From Leptopterna dolabrata (taxonomy: Eukaryota > Arthropoda > Insecta > Hemiptera > Miridae): a stretch of 64,000 bases of DNA. The position numbers and the translations under genes were made by a program. The DNA lies in the NCBI GenBank assembly GCA_954871275.1, contig OX940990.1, positions 4,386,128 through 4,450,127 of the forward strand, written 5' to 3'. Below, piece by piece: positions 51,001-63,000 of the stretch. The first letter of the stretch is position 1. Every line of letters begins with the position of its first letter. The notes beneath the pieces were generated by a model. The model worked only from the letters and a program-made list of their open reading frames with translations. It searched no databases and had not been told where the DNA came from.

Positions 51001-54000
51001 GAGACATTGGAAGAGACTGTCTTCCCGGGGGAGACTATCTCTCGCGGGAGATTTTCAAAATAGATAATCTCTTTCCACTGTCTATTTTAGTGAATAGGCC
51101 CCCAGGCTTAGCAACAATTGTTTATAATCGAATGATCATTCGAATGATTTTCCTTTCGGATTGGCAACGGTTACGTTTAGCTCCTCCGATCTTTTGTGTT
51201 CCTAATACATATTTCTCTGGAATACCCCTTCAACAATGGTATTGTCCCCCCCAGCCACAAATCCAGCCCCTTTTTGGTAGATGAACCGTTGTGTAATAAT
51301 TTGCCTCTGTGTAATAATTTGCCGTTGTGTAATAATTTACCATTGTGTAATAATTTACCCATCAATAATACTTCAACATTATTTGTTCAAGTTTCACAAG
51401 TACCTACCAACAAATTCCAATAGTCCATCACTTATCAAATGAAATAATATCGCACAACAACCAACTCGACTTCATACAGCCATCCTTGATTATAATCAGG
51501 CGCTCCCTAGCGATGATATCCAGGCCGGATTTATACCGTTTGATTCACGATCGTGTTGACGAAGCTTTTCGATGCAAACGGAACGGCTGGTCGTACAATG
51601 CTCCGGGTGGCCTCAAAAAATTCTTCAGTTAAAGATCAATTTAAACACGCTTAAAAAACCATACCCTTCTATCGAAAGTTTTCGAGATATGGCGTTCTGA
51701 AAATTTCAACCCCTATTTTTCACCCTTTAGAGATGACTGACAGTAACGCCGAGCTTCGAGGACCAATTAGACCCCAAACGGAACCTACAAACCAAATTTC
51801 ATTAATTTTGGTTCATGTTAACTAAGAAAAGTGTGGCGGACGGACTAAAGTACGGCGGACGGACTAAATTGTTTTTTATTCCACTTTTTTGGGTTCTACG
51901 TACCTTGAAACGGAAACCAATCAAATTTTGAGGGGGAGGGGGGTCAACAATTTTTTTCCACGCTCGATTCCAAAGGTTCATTATTTATTGAAAATGATAA
52001 ACCAATAACAGTAATATAATACTCAACCGCAAAATAAAATTCTGAACATTTCAAGGGACGTAGAAAGTAGAATACGAATATCGAATAAAAAAAACTTCCG
52101 TCCGCAGCACTTTTCTTAGTTAACATGAACCAAAATTAATGAAATTTGGTTTGTAGGCTCCGTTTGGGCTCTAGTTGGTCCTCGAAGCTCTGCGTTACTG
52201 TCAGTCATCCCTAAGGGGTGAAAAATAGGGGTTGAAATGTCTGGAGTAATCGCTATCTTGGAAAACTGTTATTTTGAGGTGTGGGTTTTCTCTATTTTTA
52301 AATGGTTTGATTTTTTTTTTGAATTTTTGAGACCATCCGGAGCTGTCTACAGCTGTCATCAAGCTGTGCTGAGAGCGCACATCACTGGCATCTCGGCCAG
52401 GTGGGATCTACAGCACAGTGGTCTACCTGACAGACTGATACGCCGAAGTTCCCGAGATCGAAACCCTACTGGGACTGAATAGTTTTAATAATAATAATTT
52501 TGCCAAGACGCCGTTGCTAGGGACAACTGCTTCACAAAAGGTTCGTTCCAGCCGCGCCAAGTTCATGAAGAAGTTCTGCGCAGAAACCACACGCAGGGCA
52601 GATGGTCGAGATGGCGCGTTCCATCCGATTTAGTTCATGAACTCAGTTCAGCGCATTAATTGGTGATACACAATGACCTGTCTACCGAATGATTTTGCCA
52701 AGACGCCGTTGCTGGGGATGGCCGCTTCACAAAAGGTTCGTTCCAGCTGCGCCGAGTTCATAAAGAAGTTCAGCGCAGAAACCACGCGCAGGGCAGATGG
52801 TCGAGATGGTCCAACCGTTTTGATTTCATGAACTCGAGTTTGGCGAGTTCATGAACTCAACTGAACCCAACGAGAAGTGAATTCACCTCCAGATAACCTC
52901 GGCGTAACCCTCCGAAATCATAAACTGCTTTATTTTTTTTTTTCTGACATCGCCTGACAGACGTTTGGGCAGTATTTGGGGAAGTTGTCTCTTCACTTTT
53001 GGGCGTTCCAGCTGTCGGTTTAATGAACTCAGGACCCGCTTCAACTCGCGCGCACTTCAACTTTAATGAGCGCATCCGAATCCGAGTAAAGTAAAAAGTC
53101 CAGTAAAGTAAAGTACCTAACGACCATTCCATGCTGGGGCTTTTCGTCCGACTGCCCTGCCAGCGTCACGGATGTGATCAGCTGTCCTCCAATGAGAGGA
53201 TCACAATTCGACCTGATCATTTCGCTCTTTACATGGCTACTCATTGCCTCGCCCACTTGAGTGGAGAGGGGTTCGCCCAACAGCTACATGGGTCATACTG
53301 GGACGTGTCACGGCGGTCACCCATCCAAGTAGGTGCTAACCACGCTCGAGGTATCTTAACCTCGGTTTTCTCACGGGAACTGGTTTATTCCACCTGATTA
53401 AGGCCGTTGGGCAGTATTTGCCTGTTTTCTCTTCTTTAAATTGTCCCTTTCGGTGTCTCTTCACTTTTGGGCGTTCCAGCCGTCAGTTTCATGAACTCAG
53501 GACCCGCTTCAACTCCATAGAATCCAGTCGAACTCGGTCGGCAAACTCATCCAAACCCGAGTTCGTGACATCAGCACAGCTGGAACAAACCTAAAGAAAT
53601 TCGAAATCCGGAAAGGATACGACGGGTTATAAACCTTCCCCAGCCAACTCCAAGCATTATGTGAAAAAACTCATAAAAATCCGTCAAGCCGTTTTTCCGT
53701 GAATCGAACAGAATCATCACATCATAGTACTTATAGAAGATAGACAAGTATGCCCAATAAATTATTTGAATTTAAATTTGATATACTTACAGTCGAATCC
53801 GCTTAATGGGGCCACCATTTTTCAAAAAAAAGTGTCTTATCTTGCCCTTATTTTTTAACAATGCATCCTGTGCAACCTCCCCATGCGCAGGTTAGGTTTC
53901 CTCATATTTTTTCTTGCTGCTGCCACAATTGGGCCACAATTGAATAAGTCCGTTATAAATTAAATAATCGAATCCACTTAATGGGGCCACCGGTTAGAGT

Positions 54001-57000
54001 GGGCATCCGCCAATTGTGGGCAAATGCTCATATCCCAATCCCAATGTGTACAAACAAATGTTGAAAACCCCGGGTAATGGGGGAAGTAGGTCGGTTTATG
54101 CGGGCATTCCGGAGGTCAAATACGATTGTTTCCCTCGTCATTTGACCCAACTGGGGAATAAGAGGACGCCGATCAGGCTACTGTTCCAACAGTAACAGCA
54201 AGAGAGGCACAAAAATGTAACAAAATATTGCAAAAGTTTTTCATGCAGTTCGGTAATGAAAGTAGTCCATCCGATCAGCTCGAATCTTGCACTGATTTTG
54301 TCAGTCAAACGCGCATTGAAAAGTCAAGAAAACGCGTCATCACCTCTTATTTCACTTAAGTAATGTGTTTCTTGTTTTCTTGACCCAAAATATTTATAAT
54401 TGAATAACTTATGTTGACCTGGCGAAATACTAAATAAATCCGATTTTTTAAAAGAAGAGCTGTCTTCCTGCTTAGGCTTAAGGGGGCAGCCGCTTAATGT
54501 GGGCAAATGGGTCTGGTCCCGACGTGCCCACATTAACCCTTTGACTACCAGTTTTGAGAAAAAAGAATTTGCGAAGATTTTCTTGATGAAATCGATAGAA
54601 AGGAGCTTTGAGGTGCCACAGACCAAATTTGGAGTCATTGGGATCATTTGGGTGAATTTTACAGGGCGGGACAAAACATGTCCCGGTGATGGAGTATGGC
54701 ACCAAATTTTGTCCCAGTTGTTTACCATTGATGTCCCAGTTCTTTCCCATTGGTTTGAATATGCTCTCCCACACGTATCCCAATTGCAGATTTGTATGAT
54801 GGGGTGGGACAAAGTAATCCCAGTTGTGGTGCATGGCTCCTAATTCTGTCCCAGTTGAATACCAATTATTTCCCAAATCTGTCCAATTTGTTAGACTGCT
54901 CTCATCTATCCAACCCAATTGAGGGTCTAAGGATTATTTTGTTCTATAGGTTATAATACATAAGCAGTTGTATAAATTCAGAAATATTGTAATACATTTT
55001 TGAAAGTAAAAATTAGTTTTATTTCCATTTGTTTTGTTTATTCCATTTATATTGTTTAGTTATTCCACACCGCCTTAGCAGTTCACTCCTATTATTGAAT
55101 CCTGTAGATAGGTACATGATGCATGAACACAACACATAGATACGCCGAAAAAGGCCGAACACCACAGTACTGATCCGAATGCGACGAAATTCCAGTTGGA
55201 CGAACTAAGACCTAACCCCGAACTACCATAAACTTTTGAGCCAATTTGGACCATTGGGTAATGAGTTATGGCAGTTCACATAAATTCGTACACACACATA
55301 CTCAACTGCCTGAAGGAGCAGAAATTTCAACTTTTTCTGACAGATTCGTGTAATAAGTACAAAAATGAAAACATAAGGCCTTGGCCGAGCCTCCGACGGC
55401 CGAGCCTAAAAACAGCCACCATGCAACCTACCCACTGGTGGACTCTGGTATACAACTGGGACAGAACTTGTCCCAGTAGGTATAAATAACCATTTCATGG
55501 TAACTACGTAGGTATGTATGGTACTATGTCGTGTCGGTACTTAGTAAAACATTATTAGCAAGAACAAAACTACAGTGAATGGTACTGTTGCCTAAATTGG
55601 TGGAATATAACGTTGGTTGAACATAAATCATGCAACAGCCCACACTGATAACAGGTAAAAAGAAATAAGCAATATCAGTACCCAGAACCCCCGGGACAGC
55701 AACTTTTTACAGTTTTCCTAGTTAGCAGGGTAGATTTACTAACAGGTCAAACAGGTTTCGATGCAAAAACACGAAAATTCAGCCCTAGAGGTCCTTCCGA
55801 AACTGGCGCAATTCACTACCACCAATCTGAAGAGAAAACCACGCCGCAACTGATAAGAATGGGTCCTGGTCCACTTGGGGTGAACTCTTGCGGCAGTTTG
55901 AGGTATCTTCGCGTTGGTGGGATCCTAACGAACAACTGGGACGTTGAATGATTGGAATCTATGCAATTTTCGTCCCGCTAGGATTTTTTAAGTGAGAAAT
56001 GTCCCGATTTGTCCCATTGGGAGTCAAAGGGTTAAGGGGTTTTGAGGATACGATTCTAGGCCCCGCCTCTCAAGGATTACTTGCTTCAAAAATGCTCCCA
56101 CTGGCTGATGATGCGCCATCTCCATCCCCTCTTCTAATCTCTTTGGATTCAAATGAGGGAAATTATAAATAAGTCAGTAATGTAATAATTATGTTGTATT
56201 GTTGTTTGTTTCAGGAGCGTTTCTTATACCGTTCGGCGTGATGCTGATCCTCGAAGGCATACCCCTCTTCCTCATCGAGCTTGGGATGGGCCAGAAAATG
56301 CGATTAGGGGCGTTAGGTGAGTAGTTAATCGTTAGTTACCGAGGCGATAATTCACACAGAGCTACATATTTCCACCGTATTTCCGTCTGGCGTATGTAAT
56401 TTTAAGGTGCAATACTCTTCATCTGTTCGAAACCTTGGACTTAATCGTGGATTCTCAGCTCAGTTGGCATGGACATGTCAGTTTTATATGCAGCCAGGCA
56501 GGGGTGTGCCGGTCCAGCTAATTCCCAGTAACGGTTCCGGCAGGTACAGTGACAAGGATGTAACCGTTCCAACTTACCGGTACAGTTCCCTTATCGGTAC
56601 ACCCACAGAAAAGCACATACCCTTACACCTTGACATCCCTGTCCTGATTTTTTTGGACTTACGTAATGCAATAGATAAGTTATCCATTCAGGAACTGAGG
56701 CTGGTATTTGATAAACTTTAAACGATTTAAACGTGAGAGGGTAGTAGAGGGGTCGAGGACCCTGAGGACCCGCACGTGCCGTCATATTTCCCGGTCCAGC
56801 TAATAACTGGAATTGGAACCATTAGGTATGCTGTACTCGGCCACCGATTACGGTTCCATCTTTCCCGGTCCAGTTACTCAGTAACTGGAACCATAGTGTC
56901 ATACTTGGAGACAGAACGATTCCATCCTTCCCGGTCCGGTTCCATCCTTCCCGGTCCGCTTACCGGTACGCGTGTACCGGTAAGGGCCAAGATGTTGTCA

Positions 57001-60000
57001 CTGCTTGGAACCGTTCCAATACGAGACTAGGTTCCACAGTCCCGGTACAGCAGTACCGACCCACCCCTACAGCCAGGTGTATTTGTCTCTGTTCGCTTAT
57101 TGTGATAAACCCACGTGCCTACCTATATTCTACCGGAAAAATGCAATTTAAATCCAGAAATTATGTGCGAAATGCGAAGATAGGGTTGAAATGCTCAGAT
57201 TTTTATTTCGACTAGTTTTGATCGAGTTTGGTAGGTATAATTTTCGAAAGGTTTTTACTCGCTGAATTGGAATATACCTTCGCGAAGTCGTTAGGATTAG
57301 TAACCATGGATAGGGTTAACTGTTGTTAAATGCTGAAAAAGATTTCCGGTTAGCTTTAAATCGACTTCAATTCATCGAATTTCGTTATTTAACCCTTTTG
57401 TAGTAAGCCATCTTGTAATGTGGGATAAACACAAAATAAATGCACTTTTAGCTTATCGCTAATTTATTAAATACCTGATGATGCTCAGAAGTTGAGTGAA
57501 AAGCTTTGTGTATTTAATAAGCTAAAGGTGCATTTATTTTGTGTTTATCCCACATTGAAATCGACTGTTTTCCGTGTTGCATTTATCTCGAAAACGGTCA
57601 TTCTACCGGCATGGGATTGGTTCGATTAGATTCAGCATGCTGAAAAACCCGTTGAAAATGAAACCCAACACGACTTGAACCTGTGATTCACATTTGCCGG
57701 AGAACATGGATATTTCAAGCTTACCGGAATTGTTCGTCAGTGTTTCAACAACAGTTTACCTTACCTACCATGGTTAATCCTACCGATTTGGCGATGGTTT
57801 ATTTCAATTCATCACGTAAAAACCTTTTGAAAATGATGCCGAACTCACAGTTAGCCGAAATCAAATTGTGGACTCCCCCCCCCCCCCCCATTTTTGGCGT
57901 TTCGCACACGACCAATTTATTCTGATGCACTACCAATTTTTTTGTGCACTATGTAGCGCATGTTTCAAGTCGTAATCTAAACGCTCATTCCATGATTTCC
58001 CAGTTTCATTTGTTTTGTCCTATGATGGATTTTGTTCAACAAAGCACTGAATGACGAGCTGAGTTACCTAAATTGTTTACCTTATAATTTATTGTTACTC
58101 AACTTGAATTTAAAATTTTAATTTCGTTCATTACAGGTGTATGGAATAATGTACACCCGTGGTTGGGGGGTCTGGGGGTGGCGTCTGCCACAGTCACGTT
58201 CTTCGTTGCGTTATACTACAATGTCATCATCACTTGGTGCATATTCTATCTGTTTTCTTCCTTTAACGTAAGTACACAATATAATTTATAAACGGTTTGT
58301 TCGCAATGACCATCTGACGGTTGTCTGACGGTCAGAAAGGCGTTTGGCCGCTTGCAGTGATTCTCGAACTCTTCACTGTATAGTATCCATGACCGCCTGT
58401 CCCCCAGCGTTTTTCTGTCCAGTTTTCTGGCTTTGGAACTGACCATGCACTGCCTTCTCGATTCCCAACCATTATTGAACGCAAACTCTTATCAAGACAG
58501 CATTGGATCATGGATGGTTTCTTAAGGTTTTTCGAAGAGTCAGCTAAACGTCAGAAAAAGCCAGTGCGAACAAAGCTATTATTTACATTTAAGTAATGGG
58601 ATGAGTGGAAAAAAATCATGTAGCCTGACCGTATAAGCGAATTATTCATAAAATTTTCATATTAATTTCATACTAGAATCTTTTTGGCATAATATGTGGG
58701 TAGCTCGTCATATTGGAGACGTTGCTATTCTACTGGGTGGATAGCTAATTACCGAATGGTTTATTATGAGTGAGAATTTAGATTAGAATGCATTGACACA
58801 TATTTTTATAATGAAGCGTGGAATTGAAAAAAAATCAATAAATCGAGGGGCTTGAGGAGGAGGGGACCCGCAGAGTTCTAAAAAATCTAGGCTATCATTC
58901 GAGGGTCCGAGTTCAAATCCGGGCAGGATCACATGATTTTTTCCAAGATAATCATAGGGACGTCCTCAATACTGGAATAATAGAATCAGTACCTAATAGA
59001 ATAATGAAAAGTATAATCACTTACCACCAATAACAAATACTACATCCAAAATAGAAAACAGCCCCAAAACAGCTGTCGTTTTCAACGCCAACCAACAAAA
59101 ACACAACTAGGTGGAATCACGAACGGTGTGCATTCTGTTATCGGCTGAGTAAACTATTTTGTGTAAAAAATCACCACAATGCGTCGTGTTTGTCGATAAT
59201 GAAGTTACAACACATTCAGCTATATCAGATTCAGTTATATCACATCAGCTATGTCACATTCAGTTATATCACATTCAGCACTCCTCAGATGAGTCGTTCC
59301 GTCACAGGGGCTTGTCGCGGAACGCCTCTGTCGAGGAGTTTCGCGCGGAAAGTTTTCATTGATGATTTTATATAAGTAAATAATTGTCGATGAATTCAGT
59401 AATTTGTAGTGATTTTTGGCTCCTATAAACTCAAATTCGACCCCCTCTTTTTCGGATGAGATATTTTTGGTTACCTATCGAAATATGAAGTAAATTAATT
59501 TTCTTGTCTCGAGTCACCTTTTTATCCATTTTTGGTGGTCTCATATTAACTTTTGTTGACTTCGGCCTTTTAAAGTGGGACTTTTAGCCTCTAAAAACTC
59601 AAATTTGACCCCTCTGGAACTTCAGAAAATTGCTTATCTTGCAACTCATCATTTCATTTTCCAATACGAGCATTTTACGGAGTTTTACTGTTCACCTGTT
59701 AGACAATCCATACAAATGCGATCTCTTCACTGTGGCAGTGGAACGTAAAAATCCAATTGGTCGAGAAAAGTTGTGGGCCTTGATCACCTATATCCTGTAT
59801 ACTCCTACAGTGTTAGGTACCTACGTGGTAAGATTGGCTTAAACCTAATAATAATAATAATAATAATAATAACTGTTACCTCTTCCATGATTATTATTAT
59901 TTCTGTTATTGCTATTATTAATTTTAATTCACATGATTCCAGTATCCTCTGCCTTGGGCGGAATGTCCGAAAGTAAACGGGACGGAAGTGCTGGAGTGCG

Positions 60001-63000
60001 AAAAGGCTTCAGAAACCGCTTATTTTTGGTGAGTAAATCTTTCAAAAATATAAAAAATCTACCATTTGGCGGGTGATGCTATTGAAATTAAGGATGACTG
60101 GGGGTCTCCTGTGTTGATTATTCGTACACCCATTTTCGAGGGGCCACTGAGGACGTGTACCAAATTTCAGCCTTATGGACCATCAGATGACGGAGTTATT
60201 GAACATTGAAAATCGATATTTTTCATGTTTTTCTACTTCTTGTTCATGTTCTTCTTTGGCAGGGCTACAGCCTCACAGACATAACGGATCGAGCTGAAAT
60301 TTCGCTCGCACATTTGTTATGCTCCAAGGAAGCCCCCAAAGATGCCTATTTTGCCCCCCCCCCCCTCCCCCCGCCTATAACACCATAGGGAAGGGGTCAG
60401 TTTGTGGAACTGAAAATTTGGCGCACTTGTTCACTGGGGCTCTCTGAGGAAGAGTTCAAAATCTGAACTTGATCCTACATACTGATTGTACCCAAGGTAC
60501 CTGCTGACCGAAAATTTTAGAGGTAGGTACTGGGATAAGGTGTTTACGTCATCAATGCAAAAATATGTAATCCCCGCCCACAAACCCTGCTGTAAAAATT
60601 CACCCACCAAGAAAACCTCCTGAGCGGCAAAAAATATTAATATCCATTTTGCCTGCCAAAATAGTATTCTCTGTGCTAAGCACTTCGCCCTTGGATGTGC
60701 AAATAAAAACCTGTTCCTTCCCTCTCTGTTGGATGTATGGAAACCTGTTCCTTCTCCCCAAACCTTGAAATTTCTTTCAGCGCTGTTTGGTGGGCAGCTT
60801 TTTGCCCACAGGTTTCCGTACATCCAACGGAGAGGGAAGGAACAGGTTGATAGATGCACACCCAAGTGCGAGGTGCGAAGAAGCTCTATTTTGGCGGGCA
60901 AAAATGGATGCCAATCCTTTTTGCAGCTGATGAAGTTTTTGGGGGTTTAATTGTACACAAACATACTTTTTTTGTGGTGTCATTCGATTTCTTTTTAACT
61001 GGGAGTTTCATTTCGGAAAGTCTATGCAGAAAAGGAATGCGAAATTTGATCGCTAGAAATGACATATCAGGTAAATCGTCGAGTAGTTCAACTCAAATCC
61101 CGTTAGGAGTGCTAGTGCATCCTTTCAAATGATGTACAGGACCGCAGTGGATGGATGGATGGAACAGCAAATTTATAGATAAATTTAAAAAACACGTCCT
61201 CAATATCAAACTAAGGGGAAGGTCACGGCAAATGTTCTTGAAGGTTGCCACGACGTTTTGCCATTTCTAGTGTTGGGTTGTTGGCAGCATTGAGAACCTT
61301 CACCTCCTAAGCTTTGCTCCGCCTCCTTGTGCCCACAGCCAATCAGGTGTCAGTAAACCTGATACGTCGTTTTTAGCACATTATTTTACTTTTAAACATA
61401 AAAAACTAAGCTTATGTTTGAAAACAGGCTTCCAACTACATTTTTCTTTCTAAGAATTCTGAACTTGGGGGGAAAAAAATTGATGAAAATTCCCCATTCT
61501 TGCTATTCTCTGAGTTTTATTCAATAATCTCGATACGTGCAATCGAAAGCAAGAAAAACCTGGGTATGAACAAACTTGGAGTAAAGCGAAGATTAATGCG
61601 ATCCCTTGAGGTTGCATAGCTCCAGATTTGACTGTAATTATCTAATTGCACCCGCCTAATCTCCTCAGGTACCGTACGACTCTGGACATCTCGCCCAGCA
61701 TGGACGATTCGGGCGGACTCAAATGGTGGATAGTCCTGTGCCTCTTCATCGCGTGGACCACAGTGTTTTTCATCGTCATGAAAGGGATCCAGTCTTCCGG
61801 CAAGGTATCATCACATTTGATTGGTCTCACTTCTCACGCGTAACGCCTCACGTCCATTGACACGAGCCCGGCTTAGGTGCCGGGGGATCAAATGATCGGT
61901 TTTCACACAGTCCGGGAAACCTGATAGGACCGCCTTTCGATTCAGTGAGAAAAATTTATTTCGTAGAAGTCGGCACTTCATTTCCAGAAGAAGGTACTCG
62001 GGGGTCACGCTGCACCAAAAGCCCCCAATTCGGCCAAAAAAAGGGGGAAAACACATTTTTGTGTATTCAAAATTCAATTTTCTCTAATTAAGATGATAAG
62101 AAGCCAACCTAATACACCATTGGAAAGATGAGATCTTTAGGAAGAAGGCCTTCTCGTTGAATTCCTTTTTTGTAGTGATAAATATTATTGAAAAAATGCT
62201 GCGAAGTCCTTGTCACATGGATTTATTATTCTATTGGACTTAGCTACAGAAATCTTGGCTGTTCATTTATTGTTTCTTTCATGTGCAATAATTGAAATAG
62301 CTATTTTTGATGGTTTCCACCAATTTTGGTCCCTAAAAGACACAAATTTGGCTCCTTTTTTCGTACAAACTATCTTTGATCATTGACAGTGCCATTTAAT
62401 TGTCTTGATTCACCTGTTGATACTACTTCTAGTCTTATTATACAAGTTTATGGTAATTTCAGACAATTTCCCAGGTTTTTGACTCATAAAAAATGAATTT
62501 TGGGAGCTGAACCTTCCTACAACCTTCTTCACTCCTTGGTCAAAACCGACTTCATTTTCGGTCTCCTCGTTGTAAAAAACATGGAAAACGATACCTCACA
62601 AGCTCATGTTACTAAAACACCAGAAACCCCTATTTTTACACCCTTTCGGAATACACCCCGGGGGTGGTATGGGGGGGGGGGGGGAGGATTGGGTGTAAAA
62701 ATAGGGGTTTTTGAGGTCGTTCATGACGTTTTAGTGAACATGAGCTTGTGAGGTATCCATGTTTCCATGTTTTTGAGGGCGAGAAGACCGAATATGAAGT
62801 TGATTTTGATGAAAGAATTCACAATTGAGGTTGTAACAAAGTTTCAGCTCCCAAAATTCATTTTTTTATGGGTCAGAAACGTGGAAAATTGTCTGAAATC
62901 ACCATAAATGTGTATAATAACACTAGAACTAGTATCAGCATGTGAATCAATACAGTACTCTCAATGATCAAAACAAAAATAGGATCATAAGTCGTGTTTT

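Noticed and set aside
54324..54918. Minus-strand frames of 146 and 162 codons as a gene
   Set aside because: They lie largely in the piggyBac-type MITE, overlap each other in different frames, and their NWD repeats come from GTCCCAGTTG words.
60431..60901. 156-codon minus-strand frame as a gene
   Set aside because: It spans a foldback repeat, has opposite-strand shadows and no recognisable domain.
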